Below are positions 11,925 to 24,395 of a stretch of DNA of 64,000 nucleotides, in pieces. Under the pieces are notes generated by a model. That model saw only the letters and a program-made list of their open reading frames with translations. It did no database searches and was not told the origin of the DNA. The stretch is from Sesamum alatum. Its lineage: Eukaryota; Streptophyta; Magnoliopsida; Lamiales; Pedaliaceae. A program made the translations under genes and the position numbers. Within the stretch, counting starts at the first letter, position 1; each line of letters begins with the position of its first letter. The DNA is taken from assembly GCA_034509735.1 (NCBI GenBank), contig JACGWO010000001.1, positions 12,602,854-12,666,853 on the forward strand. Direction: 5' to 3'.

Positions 11925-14900
11925 TTAATTGTTGTGCAGTGTAGGCCTGATTAGTAAAGAAGTCCGCTGCCGATTTCCTTCTCGATATATATGTGTGATC
12001 TTGACCTCCAAGTGTTCCAGGCAGTTATGAATCAGTTGCAGGAGGTTTTGTATGTACCAAGCTCCTTCAGAAGGTCTTGAGAGAAGTTGAATAACATTCA
12101 CTGCATCCACTTCGATCCAGATTTTTGTGTATCCTTGCTGATGGCAGATTTGTAAGCCTCTATGCACTGCTCTTAGCTCTGCTTGAATGTTGGAGGAGTT
12201 TCCAAGGGGTTCAACAAAAGCTAATACAACTTCCCCTTGATGGTCTCTGATGATTCCTCCAGCTCCTGAAATTCCAGGATTCCCCCGAGATGCTCCATCC
12301 GTATTCAGTTTAACCCATTCATCAGGTGGCCTTGTCCAATGTACAACGATAAATTTCTGCATCCTGATTTGGTGATGGATCTTGATTCTCATTCTCCCAA
12401 CTGCAAATGTGTCTCCTTTCCAGTGGTGCTGCTTCCAAAGGTTAGCTTTGCTGATGATATGGAGGTGTTGTAGTGTTTTAAAGATAATGCAGGAAGCTTT
12501 GAAGGAGGCTCATCTGTGTTTGACATCATTTCTTGACGTCCAAATGTGCCAAAGTATAACCATAGGAATGATATCTCTGACATGGAGCTGGGATGTATTT
12601 CTAAGTTTCCAAGCTTGTATAAAGTGCAGGGTATTATCTGTTTGAGGTAAAGTGATCTAAAAGATATCTGTAAAATATGTCCATACCTCCCTTGCTTGAT
12701 TGTTCCTTAGAAAGAGATGTGTCTCAGTTTCCTCATCGGAACAACAACAACATCTAGATGCCATTACAATACCTTTCCTTTTAAGTCTAATATCCATAGT
12801 TATCCAGCCATGAAGCAGCCTCCAAATGAAAATGGAGATAGTGGGAGTTATAAGGGGAGACCAGACTCCCTCGAAGATTGGGAGCACTATTTGGTGATCC
12901 CTGATGTGTTCCCAGGCTGATCGTGTTGTAAACTGACCAGACTTGGAGAGCTTCCAGTGCATATGATCTTGTTGATTTTGTCTGATCGGGACAGATGTGA
13001 CAAGCTCCACAAGATGAGGTGGGAGTACTTGCTGGAGTTTGTGAGTGCTCCAGTTTCCATTTTCCCAATAGTGCCTTACATGATCTTGTGAAATGATCTC
13101 ATTCTGAGTCAAATCCTGGAGTGTTCCTTCACTGAGCCAGTGATCTTGCCAAAAAAATGCTTCCCGACTTCCAAGGCTCCAGAAGATGTTCCGTTGGGTG
13201 GCTTGCCTAACTGTGCAGAGTCTCCTCCATATGGGTGAATCATTATTACTAAATCTTGCAAGTCCAGGGAAGTAATCACCACAATATTTGTTCAAGGTGT
13301 AGCACCACAGTGAGTTATTAAGTCTGAACCTCCATCAGAGTTTTTGGGAGAATGCTTCAACCACATCTCTCAAGTTTCTTATCCCAAGTTCACCTTCTGT
13401 AGTAGGTATGCAAATGTTGTGCCATCTTGTCCAATGAATCCTCTTTTTGTCAGTAGATGAGCCTCAGAAAAATTTTGCAAAGAGTTGCTCAATTTTTTGA
13501 ATTGTACGAATTGGTGGGTTTAGCACTTGAATAAGATAAACAGGCATAGAGGACAATACGCTTTGAATTAGCTGGAGTCTGCCTCCAAATGATAGGTGAT
13601 AGAATTCCCATCCTGATATTGTAGCTCTGATTTTGTCTATAAGAGGCTCGTATAGCACTTTCTTCTTGTGGCCTTTATAGAGAGGGGCGCCCAGATACAT
13701 CATAGGGAGGGTTTTCATTGAGAAACCTGTAATGCGTTTGATTCTTTGTGTTAGCAGGTTTGCTCTTTGTCCAGTGATAAAACAACTTTTGGTGAGGTTG
13801 ATTTTCTGTCCTGACTGCTCTTCATATTGTTCAAGGAACTCCATTAGTTTATAAAGACCTGTCTCATCATGGTTGGTGAATATTATGATGTCGTCTGCGT
13901 ATGACAGGTGTGAAATTATGACCTTACAGCCTGTTTGATAGTACATGGTCGGATTGCACCTGAAAAGATGATCCAACCCTCTAAATAGAGCCTCGGCTGC
14001 AATAATAAAGAGGGTTGGGGATATAGGGTCGCCTTGGCGAATTCCTCTTGTTGATTTGAAGAATCCAGCTGGTTCTCCATTAATGAGCACAGAGAACCGA
14101 CATTTTTCAATGATGTGCTTGGTGAGTTGTATGAATCTCTGTGGGAAGCCCATCTTTGCCATGATTAAGTAAAGGAACCTACAACTTACTCTGTCATATG
14201 CCTTGGACATATCCAATTTGATCACCATGTTTCCCTTTTTGTATCTTAGATCCAGGGAGTGTATCAATTCTTGTGCCAAAAGCATGTTGTCACCAATCAA
14301 CCTTTCTGGCACAAAGCCACTTTGGGAAGGGGAGATGATATCTGGAAGTATGGGAGCCAACCTTCTATACCGCATCTTTGACAGAATCTTATTAGTGACA
14401 TTGCATAAAGAGATAGGCCTGAAGTCCTGCCATCCTTGAGGGGAGTCATTCTTAGGTATAAGAACTATTGTAGTGGCTGTGAAGCTCTTTGGCAGTGGTG
14501 TGCCACTGAAGAAATCAATAATTGCTTCATGTATATCTGTCTGTATAAAATCCCAGCAGGTGTGAAAGAATCCAGAACTGAAGCCATCAGGGCCAGCTAC
14601 ACTCTCTTTATGAATGTTGAAAACCACCTCTCTAAGTTCATCCATGGTTGGTGGATTGGTAAGATTATGTGCATATATTTCGGGGATCTGAGGAAATTGG
14701 TATGGAGGTTCAAATTATGGAGCATCTATAGGAGGTTCAGTAAGAAGCTCTTTAAAGTATGCAGCTGCAGAGGCTTTGATAGCATTATCCTCTGTAATTT
14801 CCTGCTCATCGTCAACAATTCTGTGGATTTTGGATTTGATGTGCTTCTTTTTGGTCAGTGAGTGAAAATATTTGGTGTTGCGTTCTCCAGCTTCCAGCCA

Positions 14901-15160
14901 TTTACAACTACTCTTTTGTTTCCAGTAATCAGATTCAATTGTAAGGGCATGTATCATTGTAGCATTACTCCTATTCAGAGCGGCCATATTGTTGTCATTC
15001 GGCCATGGATCAAATCTTTTTCTGCTTGGTCTGTCTCCTGTTTAACTTTCTCCACATTACTGAAAACATTTCCAAAAGTATTTGTATTCCAGCCTTTTAG
15101 GAGCTCTTTAGTTCTGTACAGCTTTTGCTGGAGTTTAAACATTATCATGTTTTTGGACAT
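11925..15160 (-). pseudogene. LINE ORF2 polyprotein, 5'-truncated and disabled
   Basis: Domains in reading order: linker (15160-14715, WLEAGERNTKYFHS), reverse transcriptase (14645-13464, with AGPDGF, LIPKNDSP, IKLDMSKAYDRV, RGIRQGDPISPTLF and the catalytic LSYADD), zinc-binding region (13295-12657, FIWRLLHGWI and a CCCC cluster), RNase H (about 12350-11925, KLNTDGASRGNPG and AELRAVHRGLQ). Nearly all segments lie in one frame separated by point nonsense codons: TAA at about 14712-14714, and a TGA in place of Trp after LFAKFF at about 13464. Near EGNR in the RNase H end a single base appears to be missing, shifting the frame. It reads as a once-intact ORF decayed by point mutation. Not functional. 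Confidence 0.85.
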
Positions 15161-15165
15161 TGAGA
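11925..15165 (-). mobile_element. 5'-truncated LINE (L1-type, with RNase H)
   Basis: Minus-strand retroposon retaining the linker after the endonuclease, reverse transcriptase, the zinc-binding region after it and RNase H, but no endonuclease or ORF1. Homology stops abruptly at about 15165, the usual result of incomplete target-primed reverse transcription. The 3' end and poly(A) tail are not clearly placed; candidates lie left of 11925. Target duplication not found. Confidence 0.8.
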
Positions 15166-16325
15166 AAATTTATTTTATAAATTTTAACAACTATATATAT
15201 TTGCTTATTCAATTAATGTTTTTTAGAAAAATAAGAAATATTAATATTTGTATACTTCAATTTAAAAGATATTTTCATATATTACTGTGTGATATGATAG
15301 GATTTCTCTTAAAAAACATACAATCTATAATAAATTATCCCCTTTGTAATTAAATTTCTGTAACAGAAAAAAAAAAAAGAGAAGAGAATTAGTATCACTA
15401 TTGATTTCCTTCATAAATATATGACAATATCTGAAAATAATAAAAGTAATAATATAGATATATTATTTCTACTTATATGCTAAGGTACGGTACATATATA
15501 TACAATAAGACTTTGAAACGATACAAACAGAATATTAATATCAATAATATGCATAATAATTTTTTTTAGTAGTTGGGATCATGTTCATGGATTTTTATTA
15601 ATATTGTAAAATAATTGAGTTACTTTTTAGTGAATAACTTTTTATCATGTTGAGTTTTCAACCCTTAAGTCATTCCTTTTTCACTTTATATTAGATTTAT
15701 TAAATACCTATAATTTTATAATTTAACTTCTTGTCAGTTTCATTCACTTCTGGAGGACAAAAAAAATAGAAATAAATAATCTACTCCTAAATTTTAATTT
15801 CTATATTTACTCTCACCAATCTTGAGTTTTAACACCCTAGCTACCATATATAGTAAACACGAAAAAGCTATCCATCTTAAAAAAATTAAACTATCAAGAT
15901 GTAAAATTATATGAAGTAAATTTAAAAGTTTTTATAAAATAATTCACCAGTTTAAGAATGCAATGCAAATATTGATTTAGTGAAACAAAAGCCATATATG
16001 TAGAACCCAACATTCCATTGAAAATATATAGTACTTTAATGCTAATACCAAATAAGATTTATTTTTATGTTTCATGAATGGAATTGGAAAAGTAGGTGAA
16101 CTTTTTGTTGTCAAGTAAATGTGTTCAAGAAATACTGAAAAAGTTGTTGAATTGATGAAACAATTCACTAATTTACTTAGAATTGGTTTTAGAATAAAGC
16201 AATGAGCTAGATGATAAAGACATATATTGGTTAAAAAGTCAGAAGGAATTATGAAATATCAATTGTATTAATTCCTAATGATAAACATATTTGTATACAC
16301 ATATTAATAGAACAAAATTGGCTAA
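15166..16325. other. AT-rich intergenic sequence
   Basis: No gene, structured repeat or recognisable element. Short open frames on both strands have low-complexity, AT-driven translations. Confidence 0.5.
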
Positions 16326-16329
16326 ATTG

Positions 16330-17010
16330 TATTTTTGATCCCACATTCAAGGCCTGGTGTCCTTTTTGGTCTTATGATTTACGGAATTTTTTTGGGGGGA
16401 GGGGTGCCCGCCACCACTTACAACGCTTGGGGGTCAACAACGACATCGGTCACCTTCTACTTGTCTAGCCCGTTGTTGGGGGTTTCCATTATCCTGACGT
16501 CTTAGTTCTGTATTCGCACAGAAGACGCCACTTGATGTGAGCTAAAATAGCTTGTTCTAGGGTATAACTCTTGGTCTTGAGTGGAGTGAACTTCGATTTT
16601 TCTAAGTCGGGAAAATGAACCTGCAAAAAAAGCATTAGCACTCCAACGCTCAAGTCAGTAAGCAGTTATGAAATAGTAGGTTTGAATGTAATGAGACAAT
16701 AATAAGAACTCGTGTAAAGTGAGCAAACTCTCGGAGGGTCAGTTACTGACCTCCCCAGCGTCCAGCAAAAAATGGTCTCCTAAAAGATAGGAGTTGGTTG
16801 AGGGACTCTTGTATGGATAAGGATAGGGCTTTGGATAATCCTTATCCGGACTTTTAGCAGGGCCAAACCTCCCTTGTTCAGGGGCCTGACTGGGCCCCTG
16901 CTCCTTGTTTGGGTTGTGTCTTGAATCTCCGGGGAGGCATCTGCACCTTCCCCTGGGTTGGACCAAGGTTTACCTTGGGCCATATTTGAGGGATATATGA
17001 GCCTTTTATA
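16330..17010 (-). mobile_element. Gypsy-type LTR and leader remnant
   Basis: On the minus strand an LTR-like segment ends TCACATCA (complement begins TGATGTGAGC at 16533) and is followed by AGTGGCGTCTTCTGTGCGAA, which resembles the 'TGGCGCCGTCTGTGGGAA' segment found just inside the 5' LTR of many plant gypsy elements. The next bases run into a short gag-like start (ATGGAAACCCCC...) with an early stop. The outer LTR limit near 17000 is uncertain. 16330-16400 looks like an arm of an inverted-repeat MITE. Confidence 0.5.
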
Positions 17011-18016
17011 TTAGGCTTTGATGTCTTCGTTTGATCTTCAATGAACCTTCTTTGACCTCTAAGTTTTGTGCTTGTGCCAATCAATTTAATGCATACCATA
17101 TACGTATGTACAAAATAGTTTAAAAATAAAATTAAAGACAAAAAGAGAGAGATAAATCAAATCAGATAAAAATGTGAATTTAAGAGAAAAAGATAACTCA
17201 AGGGGAAGAAAACTACCAAGAGTAGTTTTATAAATATCAATTTTGCGGTATTCAATTATTAAATAGTATAGACTAATGTCTGTGGTACACCCGAGTATGT
17301 ATGCAAAATAAATTAAATATTTTACTAAACATACAGAGAGGAAAAAACTAATAAATTAGAATAAAATACGTAGAGTGGAAAAAGAGAGGAAGAAGTTGCT
17401 GAGAAAAAAAAATGATTTGGAGAGAGATTGAGAAAATGTAGGAAAAAAGACTTTGAATAGGCCATGATACCAAAATATGACCATTTAGTTATCTAAAACA
17501 AGCCGTCATGACACGTTATCTCTGTGTGCATATAAAATAATATTACATGCTTTAAAGTTATTATAAATAAAAAAAATATACATATTAATCAACACATTGC
17601 ATTTAAAAAAAAAAAGAAAGAAAAGAAATGAAAACTAACTTAGAGGTGTTATCGGTATAACGGAAAAATTAGTGTTGCGGTGTAAGTAACTGTCATTTAT
17701 TACTGAAAATGGGATTTGCTTTATATAATAATATAAATGTAGAAAGGTATATGTATATACACACACTGTATATATATTAAGGTTGAATGCTTGGTAACAA
17801 TTAATTTTAATAAACAAAGTATGAGGTAATTGAAATGCCAATATATCTACTTATTTATTTATAAATAATAATCTCTTTAATTAATTAGTTGTGTCATTAA
17901 TATTTTATTCATGCATATACTTAGAGTTAATTTATTTTATAAATTTTAGTTATTTATTATTTTCACCATTTATTTTTATTAAATATAATAAAGAAAATGT
18001 GTGCTTAAATGAATGG

Positions 18017-18048
<32 letters not shown>

Positions 18049-18600
18049 CATAGATGATTATCAATACTATTATAAAAAGAAGGGGTCTTATAGATACAAA
18101 GTGATAATTTTTACGGTTAAATACCATCATACATCAATTACTTCTCTAAAGTATTAAAACCTTAAAAAAAAAAAAAACTATGACTTTCTTACACCTTTAA
18201 TTTTGAAGTTTAAAAAGTCTATTTTTACCTTTACTAAAAATTACTTTCTGAAAAAAAAAATAAAGAAATTTATAAAATACCAAAATCACTCTTTGTTGAA
18301 GCTTTGTCTAATTCTAATTTCACTTGTTAATCAAGCTCTTTTTTATTTTTATAATCCTAAAGTGTTTGGAGCTCATTTTATTTAATTTCACATATTGTTA
18401 ATTAATGTATTAGAAAAAATTATTAAATTTTATATGTGAAATTGTAAAACAATGATATATTTTAAGATACATAAATAAATTATAAATTTAAATAAAATAA
18501 AAATATTGTTAAAAGTCATACACGCAGATACTAGGTGACAACGTTTATAATAAGAAAGTACGTAAGAAAGGACGAAAGAGGATAAGCACCGGTTCGCAAT
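17011..18600. other. AT-rich intergenic sequence with microsatellite
   Basis: No gene recognised. Contains (AT)n at 18019-18046 and several A-runs. The last 200 bp before 18799 should hold the promoter of SCPL copy 2, but I could not identify a convincing TATA box. Confidence 0.45.
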
Positions 18601-18798
18601 TTAGAGAAGCACCACACGTACACAATGGCAAGAGAAACGTGGTGTTGAACAAAACAAAACGAGCAAGATGTCCGCCTTTTTCATTATGGAACGTAGGATG
18701 CAGCCAACCCCAAGTGAGGAAACGAAAACGAGATGAGTGCTCACTTCTCAGCCACGAACGCTCACTTAGCCGCTGCCGGAGAAAGTAACAAGGACACC

Positions 18799-21676
18799 AT
18801 GAACTCTTCCTTCCATTTACTTCTCATCTACTTGCTTCTCCTCATCAATACTACTAGTATTACTACTGCCTCTTCACAATCCATCATCAGCTCTCTGCCG
18901 GGTTATCCTGGAACTCTGCCTTTCAAGCTTGAAACCGGGTACGTGATATATATCATGGAAGCCTATATATATACTTCAAATATGTTTGTGGGTTTTGTAT
19001 GGCTGTCTTATTCAAGAAACTTAGTTGGTTCTTGAAATTATCAGATATATTGGGGTGGGAGAAGGGGACGAAGTGCAGCTGTTTTACTACTTCATTGAGT
19101 CAGAAAATGACCCGAAAAGAGATCCTCTGATACTATGGCTCACTGGCGGGCCTGGTTGCTCTGGTTTTTCCGGCCTCGTATATGAAATTGGTGGGCTCTT
19201 CTTCTTCTTGTTTCTATTTGCTTCAATCATTAATTAATAATTATGGATCTTGGTACACGCTGTGTTACTTGGACTTGGATTACGTACGGCTGAAATTCTG
19301 GCCTGATTTTGGGTGTAGGTCCATTGGCTTTTGATCTTGAAGCTTTTGATGGAAGCTTACCTTCTTTCATTCTAAATCCGTATTCATGGACAAAGGTCAG
19401 TAACAGCCGTTGTTTGATGCTCCATCAACTTACTTCAATTGCTCCACCTTTACTTCTTTTGCAGATTGCTAACATTATATTCATAGACTCCCCTGTTGGA
19501 ACTGGATTCTCTTATGCCACTACTTCACAAGCTTATAATAACTCCAATGACACTAAATCCGCTGAACACAATTACTCGTTTCTGAGGAAGGTGAGCTTAA
19601 GCACCAACTATCATCAATCCATATATGCCATTTTCGCTCCTTTCTGTTTTCACTGCCAATTAATAAGAAATCTGTTAGGTATGGCCTTGTGTCCTTTATT
19701 TTCGTGATTATTAGTGTTAATTTCTCAACAAAATCTGTATTGGAAAATGCAGTGGTTGTTGAATCATCCGGAGTTTGTCAAAAATCGTCTCTACATTGCC
19801 GGTGACTCTTATGGAGGCAAAATTACCCCCATGGTAGCTCTGGAAATAGCAAAAGGTGGCAATTAATATGACTATGAGCGTAATAGTGATACTGATTTGC
19901 TTTGATATTGCCCCTCATCAAGAATGAGTTAAACCGAATGCAGGTAATGAAGCTGGACTTGAGCCACGGATGTTACTCCAAGTAAGTTGAAATTCTATAC
20001 TCTCACAGTGAGATTGTCTACTCATCAGAAGATAAAAATGTTGAGGAATCGAAGCAGGGATACATTGTTGGGAATTCAAGGACAGATGGAAATCAGGATG
20101 ATAACCAAAAGCTTCCTTATGCGCACAGGATGGCGCTTGTATCAGATGAATATTTCGAGGTAGTTTCATTTCCTTTTATTTCCCAGAAAAGAAAGTTCTC
20201 TGAGAAAGAATTAAAAAGTTCAAATGTGGAAGCAAAAACATGGAATAAATTTGAAGTCAAAGTGATCATCTTGATGTCACCAAGTCCTTATTAGATAACA
20301 TGAAAATATCGGGTATTTGGACAATTTTAGCTAGCAAAAAGCAGCTGCAACGGGGAGTATGTGAATCCAGATCCAGATAACATAGCATGCCTTTATGCCC
20401 TTCGACTTGTCAATGAGGTAAAATTGTGTTTTCTTATACTGTCATTTCTTCCGTTTAACATGTTTACTTATGCACTGGTTGTTCTCGCATGTAATCAAGT
20501 GCAGTGCACGAGCCATCTCAGTGAGGTCCACATTCTAGAGCCAAAATGCAAATTCATGTCACCAAGACCAAATGTTTCTCGGCCAGGCCAACTATTCCTA
20601 GAAGATGATCCAGTTGACCTCCTTTCCTTGTCCAAACAAGAGCAACCATGGTGTCGCGTAATTTATGCTCTTCCGTCTAACATATTTTGCCATGTCCACT
20701 CGACATATAAGATATTATTGCCACTGGACATATATTATATAATTGCCACTGGATTTTCCTAAGCAAAAGTCCTCTCGTTTGCAGAACTATAATTATGTCC
20801 CCTCTTATGTCTGGGCAAACAATGAAACTGTTCAAGAAGCTCTTCAAATCAGACAGGTAGATGAACAAACAGACAAGTCCTCAGGTTAGGCATATCTTCT
20901 TCCATGCGTAAATTAAATGTCTTAATGCAAAGGTGTTGGCTTGAAACATATTCAGGGAACAATAACTGATTGGAAAAGATGCAATAAGAGCTTATCCTAT
21001 GAACAAGATGTACAAAGTGTTTCCAAACATCATCAACTTCTCAATGAGAAAGGCTTTCAAGCCTTGGCATACAGGTGATGCCCTAAAATAAATAGCTACT
21101 TCCTAAACTATATTGATAGCTTAAAAAATGCTTGAAATTCAATCAATTTCTTTTCTGCTTTAATTGAATGCATATTTACCAACTTTTTTTTTTTTTTTTT
21201 TGGTAGTTATGTATATGTTACTTCTTTGTTTCAGCGGTGATCATGACATGTTAATACCTTACATGAGCACGTTAAAATGGATACGCCATCTCAATCTCAC
21301 CCTTGATGACGATTGGAGGCCATGGACTGTCGATGGCCAAGTTGCAGGGTCAGTTTTCAATTCTCGACCAGCTTCAGAAATTCATGCAAAATCAATCCCA
21401 CAAATGGAGTAATTGATGTCTTTTTATGATCTGCATGCATGCAGATACACAATGAAATACAAGAACAATCAAGCCGAACTCACCTTTGCTACGGTGAAGG
21501 CAAGAAAAAGTTTCAAGTGTTAACTTCCCATTAATCCCTATGAATAAATGTGGAGATAAATGCATGTATTTCGATGGTTTGTGTATTTGCAGGGTGCAGG
21601 TCATACAGCTCCAGAATACAAGCCCAAACAATGTCTTGCCATGATCAAAAGATGGTTATCTTTGTATCCACTTTAG
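18799..21676 (+). CDS. Serine carboxypeptidase-like protein, copy 2
   Basis: Fourteen exons: 18799-18938, 19045-19190, 19319-19395, 19465-19590, 19753-19855, 19944-19981, 20058-20159, 20331-20417, 20505-20657, 20785-20856, 20956-21074, 21235-21348, 21445-21499, 21593-21676; total 1416 nt, 471 residues. An in-frame ATG at 18733 exists, but the one at 18799 matches copy 1 and directly precedes the hydrophobic signal peptide. Seen: [33 protein letters not shown] with Ser182, GYIVGNS, GDHD box (389-392), GAGHTAPEY with His448. No stops or frameshifts. Compact, with none of the intron insertions of its neighbours. Intron 13 has a GC donor (AAG|GCAAGA), as in copies 1 and 3. Same inferred role as copy 1: clade IA SCPL, probable vacuolar acyltransferase using acyl-glucose; a hydrolase role is not excluded. 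The best candidate for a functional gene in the window. Confidence 0.92.
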
Positions 21677-22135
21677 ATATTTTGAATATCGTCTTATTAT
21701 TCCTGTAGTTTAAGCCTTAGAGATTCCTAAAACATTTCTCATTCAACATTTCTCAATCAAGTGGTTTATGCATCATATTTGTTCTGCTTACAGAAACTAT
21801 TAATATTTTATCAATAACGTTGGATAGAGGAATTTTTTGGGGAGGCCGGAAAGTGGAATTTTTTGCTACCTACAAATTAATGGATAGTCTTTAGAAATTA
21901 TTAATTAGTCTTTTGTGAGTATGTAATACATTTGTTAGTTTATTATTATTTTATAATTTGTATGTTATATATAATTAAGAGGTACATTGACGTCTTTATT
22001 AAAATCCAAGATAAGGATAAAATTATTACGTATATGAAAAAGAAGTGTCATTCACGAGCACCATTAGGTTTCAAATGTGAGCTAGGTAATACCAGTCACT
22101 CCTCAATCATTTGTTAGCCTTTAAGGCTCGGGGTG
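21677..22135. other. 3' flank of SCPL copy 2
   Basis: AT-rich DNA without recognisable genes. Its sequence diverges from the 3' flank shared by copies 1 and 3 shortly after the stop codon. Confidence 0.4.
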
Positions 22136-22139
22136 ATCG

Positions 22140-22798
22140 GATTTAGGTGTTATATGTAAGTTTGGGATAACTATTGTGATTGGGTTATGACATGGGAAAA
22201 TCCTCCCTGTCCTAATGGCCCTCACCCCCAGTCAAAATACAAGGTCCCCGCAGCCAAATACGAGGCCGCCTTCTACACTAAGATGCCCTTCGAATGAAGA
22301 AGTATGAATCCTCCCCTTCGAAGATTTCTCACCGCCTCATACAAGACCTCCTTCTCGAGGACTTTACGCTGCCCAATACGAGGGCATTTTTGGGACATCT
22401 TGACTACTTCCCTTGGAGATATTCATATGGGAGTCTCACCCGAAAGGAAAATATATAATCTACAAGGAAATTTGGCGAAAAGTCTCAAAAAAATCTACGA
22501 GAAAATCCAGCGAAAGATCTTAAAAAATCTACAAGGAAACCAAGAGAAGATCATGTCACTTGATGTCATTACAACAATGAACTTAAGCAATCCTATAAAT
22601 AATCCCTAAATTCCTAGCTATACTGGAAGATGAATTCTTCTCTTTCTCATCTTTCGGTCAAGTTGTCTCTTTGTACCTCATTTGAGTTCTAATTCTTATT
22701 TTATTGGGAATTTTTATTTTTATTCATATCAAACTGTCGCTGTCTGTGGGAAATTCCGTTAACAATAAAGATGATAAGAAAACGAATTCTATGGAGAC
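22140..22798 (+). mobile_element. Gypsy-type LTR remnant, + strand
   Basis: An LTR-like promoter segment: a TATA-like CCTATAAATAATCC at about 22592, pyrimidine-rich leader, then CATATCA immediately followed by AACTGTCGCTGTCTGTGGG, which resembles the segment just inside gypsy 5' LTRs. The internal region is cut after about 60 bp by the copia LTR starting at 22799. The outer LTR limit is not resolved. Confidence 0.5.
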
Positions 22799-24394
22799 TG
22801 TTGGAAATAAATCATATATGTGAAGCACGTTAACACATATTGCACATAATCAGTTTTTGCTGATTACCTCAATCCTATGGTATGTCAATACGCAGCGAAA
22901 TTAATTTGTGACACCCGGATCTTTGTGGCTCGCCTACAAGCTTCCTACGATCTCGTGGATCTGCAAGCACGTCCCTTTCACGGCCTTGTCACGAGCGCCC
23001 CTCTCTCGCTCTAATCGGATTGCTACCAGAGCTATCCACCAGAGTTCACACGCCTTAAACCCTCGGAGACTTTTGTTGATCCTCAAAGAGAGAACAGAGA
23101 GAGTATTTAACGAGTGGCTTTGGGAGAGTGTACATCAAACAGAATTGTGTTTCTGATTCCATAGAAGCACCCTATTTATAGGTGTGTACGAGAGGAGTCC
23201 AACTCTAATACATATACAGGACTACAACTCTTCACACAAGAGGAGTCCTCCCTAACCACAAGCTTGGAAAACATCAAACTCTTGAAATATGGATGATATT
23301 TAATATCTCCAACTCATACATGTTTGACATAGCCTCTCCAATCCAAAATTTCTCATCTCCCATCCCCTCTTTCATACAGGGAGTAAGGCGTGCAACTAAG
23401 CGAGAGAAGAGAAAACGTGAAGAGAGTTATATTAAGTCATCACCAAAACTAACATAACTCATCAACTCCAAAAAAAAAAAAAAAAAAAAAAAAAACTCGC
23501 TGTGTACCCCAAACCTCGTGGTCGCACTTGATCAAGCATCTCTAGATCCCTCAACAAATAGAGCATGCTTAACCCTTTCAGATATGCTTCTACGTTCATG
23601 ACTAGTCAGACATATTCCGACTAAGTCGCCCGGGCTATGAACAATAGAACATAAGTGCGTCACCAACTTGGTTCTTCCTTGACCTCTCACATCAATCAGT
23701 TTGGCCTTGATAGCTTTCCTAGACATGGTCCGACAGACCGCATCACTCGTGGCCATTGGATAGCATGCTAAATTAGCATCATCAAACTTACGTCTCATGA
23801 CAAGGTCCAGAGTCCCAAAGGGTACAAGGGATTGTATGGGCTCACACAGTGACAAAGCAGGGACCTATTCAATCACTCCCATAGTAGGTCGTCTTAACGC
23901 ACATGTAGTATGATTACATTCTATGATGGAGCTCCCACTCAACTTGGGCATGTCACTGCTCTTAACATCATATGAACCTGAGTTCAGTCGTTGTCCAAGC
24001 GCCTAACTTGCGTATCACCAGACCGTTACCCTCTTGATATCTTCTAGTGGTTCGCACATTCAGTTGTAAACAGGCTTTTATGAAGTTTGGACATACTTCA
24101 TAGTTGATCATGCATGATCTCATCCTAGCTCTTTAGCTAAGGCGACCTTGGTTATAGGTTAACCTCCATCACTCTTAAAGCGTGAAGGCGATAATTCACA
24201 TGACTCACTTATGCGAAGTGATCCTTTCTAAGCCTCATCCTGCTTGCTATCACAACACCATGGTGATTACTCGTGTGAATGAGTCAATCTAAGCCTGGTG
24301 ACATTCACACATATATGTAAAATAGACACAGTACTCTAACGAAACAAGAATCACATATTCTTATTGATAAAAAATTGTTCTTACAGGCTCAACA
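22799..24394 (-). repeat. 3' LTR of the copia element
   Basis: On the + strand it runs TGTTGGAAATAAATC ... CAGGCTCAACA, so it has TGTTG...CAACA ends. The pol stop codon lies immediately to its right. It contains an A-run at 23470-23495. At about 1.6 kb it is long for a copia LTR. No internal gene was recognised; an open frame at 23532-23855 has no clear similarity. Confidence 0.6.
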
Positions 24395-24395
24395 C

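Noticed and set aside
14436..15353. Two + strand frames of 141 and 163 codons over the LINE
   Set aside because: Antisense shadows of the LINE ORF2 and its AT-rich flank; no domain resemblance.
18733..18798. Upstream in-frame ATG as the start of SCPL copy 2
   Set aside because: It would put 22 polar residues before the signal peptide; the ATG at 18799 aligns with the start of copy 1.
23532..23855. 107-codon minus-strand frame inside the copia LTR
   Set aside because: Lies wholly within the LTR and shows no recognisable domain; LTRs do not normally code.
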